DNA of 64,000 nucleotides from DAISVY01 sp036826635 (GCA_036826635.1 DAISVY010000005.1:1-64000), one strand, 5' to 3'. Counted from the stretch's first letter, positions 17,842 through 26,434 are shown. Notes: generated by a model not told the origin, from the sequence alone. A program made the numbers and translations.

Positions 17842-19272
17842 ATGTGCGCGGATATGAAGACGAAAGCGGGAAGCAGTAAAATTGCCATCCGGGATTTGCC
17901 CGATTTGCTGATCGGTGCCGATACCGTTGTGCCCACGCGGCACGGTCCCAGAAAGTATATCAATTTCGATAACGCTGCCTCGACCCCGACTTTCCAACCG
18001 ATGGTCGACACTATCAGTTCTTTTCTTCGATACTATTCGAATGTGCATCGAGGGACAGGGTTCAAATCGCAGCTTTCGAGCTGGGCTTTTGAAGAAGCCA
18101 GAGCCATGGTGGCCCGGTTTGTAGGGGCTGACCTGAGCTCCCAGGTGGTGCTTTTTACCAAGAACGCTACGGAAGCCATCAACAAGTTGGCGAGCCGTAT
18201 CGGTCTCGGTCCGGATGATGTGATTATGACCAGCCTCATGGAACACCATTCCAATGAGCTGCCCTGGCGGCGTGCCGGGAAAGTGATACATGTCGGTTTG
18301 AATCCCGATGGGACGATCAGCAAGGACGATTTTGTGCAAGACCTGGATCGGCATCGCGGTCGGGTGAAGCTGGTGGCTCTGACCGGAGCGTCCAACGTTA
18401 CCGGCTATATAAACGATTTGGATTTCTTTGCCCGCAAGGCTCATGAGGCCGGGGCCAGGATTTTGGTCGATGGGGCGCAGTTGGTGCCTCACCGGCCGGT
18501 CGATATGAAACCGGGGGATCCGCAGCACCGGCTGGATTATCTTGTTTTTTCGGCTCATAAGATGTATGCCCCGTTCGGTGTGGGCGTGCTGGTGGGTGAT
18601 CGGAAGTGCTTCGAGGAAGGAGAACCCGGCGAGGTCGGCGGCGGCATGGTCGATATCGTTAACATCGAAGAGGCCTACTGGTCCGATTTGCCGGAGAAGG
18701 AAGAAGCCGGGACCCCGGATATTATCGGCGTGGTGGCTCTGGGGCGGGCCGTGAAACTGTTCGAGCAAGTCGGGTGGGATGAGATTATCCGCCATGAATC
18801 CGAACTGACCTCTTACGCTCTTAACGAGTTGAAAAAAATAGACGGGATCACTCTTTACGGTGATACGGACGAGAATAATACGGCCAATCGTCTCGGGGTG
18901 ATGGCGTTAAACGTGAACGGCATGCCGCATAGTCTTGCCGCGGCCATTCTCAGTTACGAGGGGGCTATCGGCGTGCGGGCCGGCTGTTTCTGTGCCCATA
19001 TGTACGTCAAAGAATTGCTGCAGGTCAGCGATGAAAATTCCCGGGAATATGAACAACAGGTCATGCATCGTGACCGTTCCAATGTCCCGGGAGCCGTGAG
19101 GGTATCTTTCGGTCTGTATAATACCAGAGATGAAGTGGCGGCGTTTGTGGATATGATAAAGAAGATCGTCGCCGGGGATTACTCCGACGATTACGTTCTG
19201 AATAAAGAACGCGGAGAGTATGCCCCCCGGGATTTCCGCTTCGATTTCGGGCAGTACTTCAGTTTCGAGTAG
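17842..19272 (+). CDS. Cysteine desulfurase / class V aminotransferase, SufS-like
   Basis: PLP enzyme of 476 residues that would remove sulfur from cysteine to give a persulfide for Fe-S or thio-cofactor synthesis. Landmarks: INFDNAASTP, TKNATEAIN, SLMEHHSN, LVDGAQL, PLP lysine Lys240 in SAHKMY, and RAGCFCAH, where Cys384 falls at the SufS active cysteine and Cys382 is an extra one. It is longer than SufS (about 405) through an insertion and C-terminal extension after residue 390. No suf scaffold gene lies next to it. Supplying sulfur for the Fe-S-rich hydrogenase complex encoded 7 kb on is possible but is inference. Confidence 0.85.
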   Translation: MCADMKTKAGSSKIAIRDLPDLLIGADTVVPTRHGPRKYINFDNAASTPTFQPMVDTISSFLRYYSNVHRGTGFKSQLSSWAFEEARAMVARFVGADLSSQVVLFTKNATEAINKLASRIGLGPDDVIMTSLMEHHSNELPWRRAGKVIHVGLNPDGTISKDDFVQDLDRHRGRVKLVALTGASNVTGYINDLDFFARKAHEAGARILVDGAQLVPHRPVDMKPGDPQHRLDYLVFSAHKMYAPFGVGVLVGDRKCFEEGEPGEVGGGMVDIVNIEEAYWSDLPEKEEAGTPDIIGVVALGRAVKLFEQVGWDEIIRHESELTSYALNELKKIDGITLYGDTDENNTANRLGVMALNVNGMPHSLAAAILSYEGAIGVRAGCFCAHMYVKELLQVSDENSREYEQQVMHRDRSNVPGAVRVSFGLYNTRDEVAAFVDMIKKIVAGDYSDDYVLNKERGEYAPRDFRFDFGQYFSFE

Positions 19273-19281
19273 TCATAAACC

Positions 19282-19304
19282 CGGGAGCGTTTCCCGTTTT
19301 TTTT
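19282..19304 (+). terminator. Intrinsic terminator
   Basis: Five-base-pair stem cggga/tcccg (19282-19286 with 19292-19296) directly followed by eight T. In the rest of 19273-19578 I see no gene and no clear promoter. Confidence 0.7.
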
Positions 19305-19578
19305 ACCGTGTCCGCATTCCGGCTGTGCGGCGGCCGCTGAAATCCCCGCTAACTATCTGCGGTCTATGTTGGTGGGATTTACTTTACCGGTCGGACAGAG
19401 CCGTGCCGCGGTTCAATAATTCTGTATAAATACCGAAAACTACCGTATATTACGTATAGGTCACCGGCATTCACTCGCTGTTTAGACCACGCTCATGCAC
19501 CTTCGTCGAGTTCTGTTTGTCTCAGACATCGGTATCTTTGCCGTTGACCGGGAGTTTGTCTGATCAAGGAGGCAGGAT

Positions 19579-19947
19579 ATGAAGACATTTGTGCTAATGA
19601 CCAGGATGTCGTCGCAGAACGCCGATATCATCGAGGTGGCCAGCAAACTAAAAGGTCGGGCGCGGCGCGAATCCGAATGGCTTGAAGCGGTCAAGAAGAA
19701 TTGTCCGGAAGTGAAATTTCTGGCTCACTATGCTCTTCTGGGACAGTGGGATTTCATGGACATCTACGAGGCCCCGGACGAAGAAACGGCCGCTATGGTA
19801 TCACTGCTCAGCCGCGCCAGCGGGGCGCATCAGGTGGAAAGCTGGGTTGCCATTCCCAACAGTCGGATGATAGATATCGCGGAATCGCTGGAGATGCCTA
19901 TCGGGGATCTCAAGCCGGGTGGACGAAAACCGTCCGAGGACGAGTGA
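19579..19947 (+). CDS. GYD-domain protein
   Basis: 122-residue soluble protein with the GYD-domain pattern: YALLGQWDFMDIYEAPDEE followed by MVSLLSRASG, where the family has G(Y/W)D. The family is a small ferredoxin-like fold of unknown function, related to dimeric alpha-beta barrels. An optimal AAGGAGG stands ahead of the ATG, so it is probably well translated. It is monocistronic, with a terminator before and another after it. Confidence 0.8.
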   Translation: MKTFVLMTRMSSQNADIIEVASKLKGRARRESEWLEAVKKNCPEVKFLAHYALLGQWDFMDIYEAPDEETAAMVSLLSRASGAHQVESWVAIPNSRMIDIAESLEMPIGDLKPGGRKPSEDE

Positions 19948-20042
19948 AAAAGAAAATAGTCGCTCGACAGTCTTTCCGTGTTTCTGATCTCTCGGGTTCC
20001 GCATATTTCCGTGGATGTCCGCCTCTTCGGGCCGTAGAACGG

Positions 20043-20073
20043 AAACGGCAGACCCGAGAGCCTGCCGTTTTTT
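20043..20073. terminator. Intrinsic terminator between converging genes
   Basis: Nine-base-pair stem aaacggcag/ctgccgttt (20043-20051 with 20062-20070) and a T-run. The loop carries cccgagag, complementary to ctctcggg at 19989-19996. Confidence 0.85.
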
Positions 20074-20105
20074 GCTGTTGCTGTTGAATTTGGCTAACGA
20101 TTCGG

Positions 20106-21725
20106 TTAACCCATAAAAGGATATCTGTAGTCCGTTGCCGGGACAAACGTCTCCTTGATAGAGCGCGGCGAGGTCCAGCGCAACATGTTCTGAATGCCGC
20201 CCGCTTTGTCGTTGGTGCCGGAAGCACGACCGCCCCCGAAAGGCTGTTGTCCGACCACGGCGCCGGTGGGTTTGTCGTTGATATAGAAATTTCCGGCGGC
20301 GTTGCGCAGGGTGCGTTCGGCCAGAGTTATCGCCTTGCGGTCGGTGGCGAAGATCGCCCCGGTCAGGGCGTAGGGGGAAGTTCCGTCACACAGATGCAGG
20401 GTGTTGGCGAAATCATCGTCGTCGTATACGTAGACAGTGACGACAGGCCCGAAAATTTCTTCTGCCATCAGTCTGAAATGCGGGTCGGTGGTGACGACAA
20501 TGGTCGGCTCGATGAAATAGCCTTTCCCCTTATCGTAACCGCCACCCTTGATGATCTCGGCGTCGGCAGACTGTTGGGCGTAGTCGATGTAAGCGGTAAT
20601 GGAATCGAAAGCCGCTTCGTCGATGACGGCACTTACGTAATTGGTGAAATCCTCGGGGTCGCCCATTTTGATTTCGTTGACCTGTTTGAGCACAATGTCC
20701 TTAACCTGCGGCCAGATAGACTTGGGAATGTAGCAGCGCGATGCGGCCGAGCATTTCTGTCCCTGGAATTCGAAAGATCCCCGGGTAATGGCGGTGGCAA
20801 GAGAAGGAACGTGGGCCGAGCTGTGGGCAAAGATGAAATCCTTGCCTCCGGTTTCGCCGACGATGCGAGGGTAGCTCTTGTAGTGGCTGATGTTTTCGCC
20901 GACGGTTCGCCACATGGTCTGGAAGGTGGCGGTGGAGCCGGTGAAGTGAATGCCGGCCAGATTGGGATTCCGCAGGACAGCGTCGCCGATGTCGGCACCG
21001 CGTGCGAAGATCATGTTTATCACCCCCGCAGGCAGGCCGGCTTCGCGGAGAATCTTCATCACGAAATACGAAGTATAGGCCGCGGTCGAGGCCGGTTTCC
21101 ATACCGACACGTTGCCCAGCATGGCCGGAGCGGTGGGCAGGTTGCCGTTGATCGAAACGAAGTTGAAAGGAGTCACGGCGAAGACGAAACCTTCAAGCGG
21201 GCGATGATCCAGACGGTTCCAGGTGAGAGGTGCGTTTTGCGGCTGGAGGTCATAGATCTGCTGCATATAGAAAGCGTTGAAACGCCAGAAATCGGCCAGC
21301 TCGCAAACGGCGTCGATCTCCGCCTGGAAAATGGTCTTGGAATGACCCAGCATGGTTGCGGCGTTGATCAGGTGACGGTATGGTCCGGTCAGAAGATCGG
21401 CGGCTTTGAGAAAGATAGCCGCTCGGTGTTCCCACGGCATGTGCGCCCAGGTTGCCTGAGCTTCCAGCGCCGTTTCCACCGCCAGCTTCACTTCACTTTC
21501 ACTTCCCTGGTAATAATGCCCGAGAACGAGCTGAAGATTATGCGGAGAGCGAATTTCGATTTTCTTGCCGGTCGTAGTATCCTGGCCGTTGATGACCATC
21601 GGGATGTCAATGGGGTTAGCTTTCAACTCGGCGAGTGCTTTAACGAGTTTATCCCGATCGTTGGAACCGGGGGCGTAATCCCTGACGGGTTCGTTTTTTG
21701 GAATGGGAACGCGAAATGTACTCAT
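20106..21725 (-). CDS. 1-pyrroline-5-carboxylate (glutamate semialdehyde) dehydrogenase
   Basis: Oxidises glutamate semialdehyde to glutamate with NAD+, the last step of proline and arginine breakdown. 539 residues, the usual length of the stand-alone, eukaryote-like P5C dehydrogenase group. Catalytic Glu291 in VGETGGKDF and Cys325 in GQKCSAASR are present, with the oxyanion-hole region TPFNF and the C-terminal IFGPVV and QPFGGGRASGTNDKAGG. GGAGGTT precedes the ATG. No proline dehydrogenase lies in the window. A weak TATAAA with a CTCGG/CCGAG inverted repeat in its spacer lies about 50 bases upstream. Confidence 0.93.
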   Translation of the reverse strand: MSTFRVPIPKNEPVRDYAPGSNDRDKLVKALAELKANPIDIPMVINGQDTTTGKKIEIRSPHNLQLVLGHYYQGSESEVKLAVETALEAQATWAHMPWEHRAAIFLKAADLLTGPYRHLINAATMLGHSKTIFQAEIDAVCELADFWRFNAFYMQQIYDLQPQNAPLTWNRLDHRPLEGFVFAVTPFNFVSINGNLPTAPAMLGNVSVWKPASTAAYTSYFVMKILREAGLPAGVINMIFARGADIGDAVLRNPNLAGIHFTGSTATFQTMWRTVGENISHYKSYPRIVGETGGKDFIFAHSSAHVPSLATAITRGSFEFQGQKCSAASRCYIPKSIWPQVKDIVLKQVNEIKMGDPEDFTNYVSAVIDEAAFDSITAYIDYAQQSADAEIIKGGGYDKGKGYFIEPTIVVTTDPHFRLMAEEIFGPVVTVYVYDDDDFANTLHLCDGTSPYALTGAIFATDRKAITLAERTLRNAAGNFYINDKPTGAVVGQQPFGGGRASGTNDKAGGIQNMLRWTSPRSIKETFVPATDYRYPFMG

Positions 21726-21867
21726 GAGAACCTCCGCTTATGTATCGACTGCAGCCCGGTGCAGCCGTGATAGCATTCTTTTTATAGCTCTCGGCATCCG
21801 AGCCGGAAAAGGTCCGGCCGGAGGGGCGGTAGATGATACGCAGTAAACCGGGTATGCGCAAGGGGTT

Positions 21868-21881
21868 GGAAAACGTTTTCC
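21868..21881. promoter_or_regulatory. Perfect 14-base palindrome, candidate LacI-type operator
   Basis: GGAAAACGTTTTCC, with a central CG flanked by A/T runs as in LacI-family operators. It lies between the diverging P5C dehydrogenase and exosortase genes. No LacI-family regulator is in the window. Confidence 0.4.
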
Positions 21882-21962
21882 GGGTATGTCGGTCGATTGT
21901 GGAGAGAAGAATAGTTGAGCGGGCTTGTCCATTGCGGGGTTCGGGCGTATATTGAGGTGTTC

Positions 21963-22559
21963 ATGAGTCGAATTCCGAGAAAACAGAAAAACACACCCGA
22001 TCCGAAACGGTCTTTCGGGGCTCCGGTCCGGCTTTGGAAATCACTTCCGCCGGCGATCAGGTTCGTACTCTCGTTTATAGCCTGCCTGATCGTGCTGGGT
22101 TCCGGCTATGCTTACCTGTCGGCGGAGTTCGACAAGAACATGTTGTGGTTTCTGGAGATGACAGCTTCGATAAGCGGCTGGATCATTTCGCTTTTCGACT
22201 CCGGGGTATCGTACTGGGGGAAGTCCATTGCGTACGAAGGTTTCTCGGTCAGGATAATAGACGAGTGTACGGGCCTTCTGGAAATGGTCATCTACTCGTC
22301 GGCCGTGCTGGCTTTCTCGACAAGCATCAGGAAGAAACTGATCGGGCTGGCCTTCGGTGTGCCGCTGATATACCTGTTCAACATAATCAGGATCGTGGTG
22401 CTTGTCGTGGTGGGGGCGATGTCGCGGCGGTTGTTCGATTTTCTGCACTTGTATTTCTGGCAGGTCACCCTGATTATCATTATCGCCTCGGTTTGGGTCG
22501 GCTGGCTGTACTTAGTGGTGTATCGTGAAAAGAAAAGACCTGTGGCTGTTTCTTCTTAA
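21963..22559 (+). CDS. xrtH: Exosortase H-type membrane protease/transpeptidase
   Basis: 198-residue protein with about five membrane helices and the three exosortase catalytic residues: Cys102 in DECTGL, Arg143 in FNIIRIV and His162 in FLHLYFWQ. Exosortases process exported proteins that carry a C-terminal short motif, membrane helix and basic cluster. The exosortase H call rests on the sequence style, the partner gene that overlaps its 3' end and an IPTL-CTERM substrate 1.6 kb downstream. GAGGTG at 21954-21959 supports the ATG at 21963 rather than an upstream TTG. Confidence 0.88.
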   Translation: MSRIPRKQKNTPDPKRSFGAPVRLWKSLPPAIRFVLSFIACLIVLGSGYAYLSAEFDKNMLWFLEMTASISGWIISLFDSGVSYWGKSIAYEGFSVRIIDECTGLLEMVIYSSAVLAFSTSIRKKLIGLAFGVPLIYLFNIIRIVVLVVVGAMSRRLFDFLHLYFWQVTLIIIIASVWVGWLYLVVYREKKRPVAVSS

Positions 22560-23013
22560 GCTGGCGATCCTCACGCTGCTTTTCGGCTATGTCTGGTTTG
22601 CTTATTTCCAGGCCGCTTACCCCCATGTGATCAAACCGATAGCTACGGCTTTCTTCCAACTGGTCGGAGTGCGACGCTGGTTGCTTACGCTCGTGCTGGA
22701 ACACTTCACGAACATTGTCCCCTACCTTGCGCTGGTTCTGGCCACGCCGGGTTTGATAGTTAACCGAAAGAAGACTCTGATAGCTCTTTTCGGCGGTCTG
22801 GCGATAATCGTAGCCGTACACCTGCTGTTGTCATGGGCGGTTTATGAATTGCAGGTGCGCTATCAATTATCGGAGACGTTTTATAAATTCGTGGTACCGA
22901 TGTATTTGTTTAACGATGCCCTGCCATTGGTGCTGTGGCTGTCGTTTTATCCCGGTGTGCCCGGGAAATTATTCGGGCTCAAGGTGTTCGAGAGGCAGGA
23001 AGATCGGGACTAA
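22525..23013 (+). CDS. Exosortase H-associated membrane protein
   Basis: 162 residues with about four hydrophobic helices (10-30, 60-80, 88-108, 125-145) and a basic N-terminus. It starts at GTG 35 bases inside the exosortase gene, so translation is probably coupled. A membrane protein in this position is a known companion of exosortase H; its biochemical job is not known. Confidence 0.75.
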   Translation: MKRKDLWLFLLKLAILTLLFGYVWFAYFQAAYPHVIKPIATAFFQLVGVRRWLLTLVLEHFTNIVPYLALVLATPGLIVNRKKTLIALFGGLAIIVAVHLLLSWAVYELQVRYQLSETFYKFVVPMYLFNDALPLVLWLSFYPGVPGKLFGLKVFERQEDRD

Positions 23014-23060
23014 TGGTATCTTCTTTATCCGTAAAAGTGGTGTTGACGCACGATTTGCGC

Positions 23061-23089
23061 TTGACAGAGTCGACCGCTATGCGTATTGT
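23061..23089 (+). promoter_or_regulatory. Strong sigma-70-type promoter
   Basis: TTGACA at 23061-23066, 17 bases, TATTGT at 23084-23089. It is followed by about 260 bases without a convincing gene, including a hairpin TATCTCC/GGAGATA at 23265-23284, before the Lnt-like reading frame. Confidence 0.6.
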
Positions 23090-23355
23090 TAAGTAAGTTA
23101 CAGCGCTTTCTCTTCTTGTTTGACATCCTGCGATTATTAAACACACTGACCGGATAATCAACTGGTTTGTGCATATGTATGGCATCGTGGCATGCCGCCG
23201 TGGTTGTGGATGACCGTTCGGTCGGTTGCCGCGGGTGAGGGTGTGATATAAGCAGGTGAAGTCTTATCTCCAGCGGGGGAGATAGTCAATTCGAAATGAC
23301 CTTCTGATCTTGCATCGGGTCGTCAGCTTTCATAGAGTGATCGGTTGGCGAGCAC

Positions 23356-24075
23356 TTGGCGCGTCGCACGAAAGCGTGGCGCTTAGGGGCAGTGAGGGGA
23401 TCGTCAATACAAGCCACGACAGGCTGTCGGCTGGCCGAGAGCTTTCTCTGCGGGGGAAGTTCGGCTCTTCTGCTGGCGGCGGCACACCTGCATCCGGATA
23501 TGCGGCTGGTGTCGATTTTTGCTCTCATCCCGTTCTTATGGCTGGTGTTGAGGGCGGGAAAGAACAGAGCTGCTCTGACCGGTTTGTTTTTGGCCCTGTC
23601 TTACGGTTTTGTCAGTCTGCCCGTTTTTGGTGTGAGAATCTCGGTTGAAGAGATTCTCAAGCTGCTGATCCTGTGTCTTATTTTTGTAAGTTATTCTCTT
23701 ATAGTCAACGGATTGAAACGGCGGGCGAAACTGGATATCGTGCTCGTCGCTCTTTTGTGGCTGCCTCTGGAATACGTGCTTCGTCGCTTCGGATGGACCG
23801 ATGGTCTCTGGCCCGTTGCGCTGGCCGATTCCGATTTGTTTCTCCGGATCGCCTCGCTTTTCGGCGTGCTGACGATATCCTTCGGTATAGTCTTAACGAA
23901 TTTTCTGATTATCGTTTTTATTGGTCGTATCCTTGGTGCTTTGCCCCGGCGACCGGTGTTGTCGACAACGAGTGATTCGGAACCGATCATAACCGATATA
24001 CATATTCCGTCTCCGCGACAATGGTTCAAGTTTCCCGATGTGCGTGATCCTCCGCTACCTGTTATCTCGATTTAA
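23356..24075 (+). CDS. Membrane protein resembling the N-terminal membrane domain of Lnt, without nitrilase domain
   Basis: Up to 239 residues. After a short N-terminus there are five or six helices in the order and style of apolipoprotein N-acyltransferase: a first hydrophobic block then SIFALIPFLWLVLRAGKNRAAL, later LWLPLEYVLRRFGWTDGLWP and IASLFGVLTISFGIVLTN. Full Lnt continues with a ~250-residue nitrilase catalytic domain; here the protein ends about 45 residues after the last helix, so the acyltransfer active site is absent. The start is uncertain: TTG at 23356 or GTG at 23392, neither with a good ribosome site. Position between exosortase H genes and an IPTL-CTERM gene suggests a part in processing surface proteins. 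A decayed Lnt is the alternative. Confidence 0.6.
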   Translation: MARRTKAWRLGAVRGSSIQATTGCRLAESFLCGGSSALLLAAAHLHPDMRLVSIFALIPFLWLVLRAGKNRAALTGLFLALSYGFVSLPVFGVRISVEEILKLLILCLIFVSYSLIVNGLKRRAKLDIVLVALLWLPLEYVLRRFGWTDGLWPVALADSDLFLRIASLFGVLTISFGIVLTNFLIIVFIGRILGALPRRPVLSTTSDSEPIITDIHIPSPRQWFKFPDVRDPPLPVISI

Positions 24076-24169
24076 TAAGGCTCATCGATGTGGATCGCGC
24101 AGATCCTTCCGGTGGGTCGGACAGTCAAAACAGTCTGCAAGTGTAGCATGAAAGAGGAGACAATAAGAT

Positions 24170-24667
24170 ATGAGCAGACAGAAAATTGGTTTACTGGCAA
24201 CTTTGACGGTTCTGGTGCTGTGTTTTGCGATTCAGGTCCAGGCTGCCCCGCTCTACAAGTGGGAAGTTGAAGCGACGAACAACAGCGGAGCGGTGAGGAC
24301 CGACCTGCACATGTTGTTTATCGGGACCGGCGGATCGATTGCCGCAGTGAATGTAATCGAGAACGACGGGCCGGGTAAAATAACCGGCACCGCTGTCGTT
24401 GGCGGCAACGAGATACGCATAGACTGGGACGGTGATGGGATAGCCGTTGGCAATACGGTTAAGGTCGAGTTCACTACTACAAATCCGACAGTAACATTGT
24501 CGGAGCCGGCCTACTGGACTCCTGACAGTGTTGCTGTCGATCCGGCACCGACCATGAATAATGTGCCGGTTCCCACCCTCTCGCAGTGGGGCCTTCTGGT
24601 TCTCCTGCTGGCGGTGGTGGTGAGTGGCGTTTTGTTCCTGAGGCGTCGCCGGGCTGCGGCCGTGTGA
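24170..24667 (+). CDS. IPTL-CTERM sorting-domain surface protein
   Basis: 165-residue exported protein. Signal peptide 1-25, then a ~105-residue beta-rich domain, then the tripartite C-terminus: VPTLSQWG (134-141), a membrane helix (142-157) and an arginine cluster (158-161). This is the IPTLxxWG-CTERM signal recognised by exosortase H, whose gene lies 1.6 kb upstream. GAGGAG precedes the ATG. The mature protein is expected on the cell surface; its function is unknown. Confidence 0.9.
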   Translation: MSRQKIGLLATLTVLVLCFAIQVQAAPLYKWEVEATNNSGAVRTDLHMLFIGTGGSIAAVNVIENDGPGKITGTAVVGGNEIRIDWDGDGIAVGNTVKVEFTTTNPTVTLSEPAYWTPDSVAVDPAPTMNNVPVPTLSQWGLLVLLLAVVVSGVLFLRRRRAAAV

Positions 24668-24716
24668 TTATCTGAATGATTTGCGTGATTGCGCGAATAT
24701 AAGCAAATCCGCTCAA

Positions 24717-24747
24717 GGGACGGGGAATTCTCCCCGTCCCCTTTTTT
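24717..24747. terminator. Intrinsic terminator between converging genes
   Basis: Ten-base-pair stem gggacgggga/tccccgtccc (24717-24726 with 24731-24740), loop attc, then six T. Confidence 0.95.
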
Positions 24748-24750
24748 ACC

Positions 24751-25548
24751 CTATTCGATTTCGATAAATTCTTCGACGGCCGGGTGACCATATTCGGCCA
24801 TGCCTATCCTGACTTCCAGGTTGGGTAAAATTTTGCACTTACCGCCACCATGGGTGTGTCCGGCCAAAACCGTAAGATGCTTGTCGGGGTATTTTGCCAT
24901 GAGCTTGCGCAACAAATCGCCCACCGCCTTGCAGGAGAAATGCGGCACATGGACATCGTCGCCGATCTGTCCCCGGTACAGGCAAACTTCCCGGTACGGC
25001 GGCGGATGCATCAGGAGCAGGAGACGGTCGGCCAGTTCAAAAGCGAAAGGAATGACGCGCGCGAAGTGGGTGACGGTTTCTTCGGCCAGCCATTGCATGA
25101 GCTCCAGCCGCGTTGACTTGTTTAGCCCTTTGAATTCATTGATGAGCAGGTAGTCGTTGAGCATGATATCGGAAGCGGCATAATCCCCATAGCGGCCGTC
25201 GGACCAGCCGTCGTGACCCACCAGGGCCGTTTTTTCTGTCAGTTGGATCGGCTCGGCGTCGGTAAGATAAGTAAGCCCGGGTCGAGTCCAGACCAAACGG
25301 CGCACCGAATTCCGAACTGCCGTAATCGACCCTTTGTAGAAATCATGATTGCCAAGGACAAAGCAGACGGGTATGTCCAGTATTTCATCGAATTTCTTCA
25401 GATATCCAATGACGCTGGGGGCTTCGCCCAGGTCGCCGGAAAGCAGAACGATATCGGCGCCCATTTCGGCCACACGCCTGATGAAAGCATCGGTTTGCGA
25501 TGCTTCGACATGATCAAGATGAATATCCGTCAGCCAGGCCAGTTTCAT
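24751..25548 (-). CDS. Calcineurin-like metallophosphoesterase
   Basis: 265-residue cytoplasmic enzyme with the dimetal-site motifs in order: TDIHLD (7-12), LLSGDLGE, VLGNHDF, an HPPP His and AGHTHGGG near the C-terminus. Family members hydrolyse diverse phosphomonoesters, diesters and nucleotides; the substrate cannot be told. It lies 51 bases after the small membrane protein on the same strand. Confidence 0.88.
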   Translation of the reverse strand: MKLAWLTDIHLDHVEASQTDAFIRRVAEMGADIVLLSGDLGEAPSVIGYLKKFDEILDIPVCFVLGNHDFYKGSITAVRNSVRRLVWTRPGLTYLTDAEPIQLTEKTALVGHDGWSDGRYGDYAASDIMLNDYLLINEFKGLNKSTRLELMQWLAEETVTHFARVIPFAFELADRLLLLMHPPPYREVCLYRGQIGDDVHVPHFSCKAVGDLLRKLMAKYPDKHLTVLAGHTHGGGKCKILPNLEVRIGMAEYGHPAVEEFIEIE

Positions 25549-25599
25549 GATATCCCCGAAAATCGTTCAACCGCGCCGTTTTCGAGCGACCGCAGGTGG

Positions 25600-25944
25600 C
25601 TACAGACGTTTGAGCAACCTCGGCAAAAGAGAGATAGCCGCCAGACCCAGCAGGATGAAACCGACGTAAGCATTTTGCAGAAGCAAAAAGCTGTTGAAAG
25701 CGAGGAAGACATAAATGGCTGTCAGAACTCCAAGCGACTGACCGGTCGGCAGCCAGACAGGGCCGCCTTCGGTGCCGAAGAAAGCCTTGAGCCGGTGCCG
25801 GAATTTTTCGCTGGTCCGGCGAAACCGCCGCTGAACGGTGTCCAGATGCGGTTTTACCACCACTACGAGGAACACGATTGCCACGTTGATCAGGACAATC
25901 ATGATGATGTCGAACAGGTCGAGTGATTTCAGCTCGAAGAACAT
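25600..25944 (-). CDS. Small membrane protein, unknown
   Basis: 114 residues with one N-terminal helix (about 10-30), a basic soluble stretch rich in Arg and Lys (35-60) and two C-terminal helices (70-85, 92-110). AAGGGAA precedes the ATG. I do not recognise a family. It precedes the metallophosphoesterase in the same direction. Confidence 0.6.
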   Translation of the reverse strand: MFFELKSLDLFDIIMIVLINVAIVFLVVVVKPHLDTVQRRFRRTSEKFRHRLKAFFGTEGGPVWLPTGQSLGVLTAIYVFLAFNSFLLLQNAYVGFILLGLAAISLLPRLLKRL

Positions 25945-26312
25945 ACGCGACGAGTTCCCTTTCGCACACCTGGCAGCCGCGTGTGACGTTAACTCTCAGA
26001 TACCGGATGGGTACTGATTACGGGAAGGGAAGTCAACAAAGGATTTTCGCACGGGAAAAGCCCGATACCGGTTGTTATTGAAGATAATTTCCGCTGATGT
26101 CTGTGTCGGCTGCCGGTTTTTCGGCCGGAGTGAAAGAGAACAGGGTCAAAACAAACCGGTTTTCTTTCATGGAGAAGAAGCGCAAAACAAGACAAAAGAC
26201 AGGTGCATTATCGTCATTGAGTATTCATATGTCTCTGTTACAAATAGTTCGTTGCGAAGTGTTTACGGAGAGAGAGGAAGGCGACTGTGCGACCGGTTGT
26301 GAAATTATTCTC

Positions 26313-26341
26313 TTGACCTTCAGGGCGTTTTTTTTTATTTT
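26313..26341 (+). promoter_or_regulatory. Candidate promoter of the hydrogenase/Hdr operon
   Basis: TTGACC at 26313-26318, 17 bases, TATTTT at 26336-26341, giving a leader of about 87 bases before the start at 26435. The rest of the gap 25945-26434 contains no convincing gene. Confidence 0.5.
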
Positions 26342-26434
26342 TTTCACTTGTGTATCCAGATGTAATCAAACCGGTAACTTCTTATCTGTCGCCGGAAAAA
26401 CCAGGGTCTAATGTGCGCCATTGAAGGAGGGCAC

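Noticed and set aside
20247..21770. 507-residue open frame on the plus strand opposite the P5C dehydrogenase
   Set aside because: It is the antisense shadow of a well-conserved enzyme with both catalytic residues; the translated sequence shows no domain and no ribosome site.
26097..26411. 104-residue frame upstream of hdrC
   Set aside because: No ribosome site, low-complexity and aromatic-rich product, and it overlaps the predicted operon promoter.
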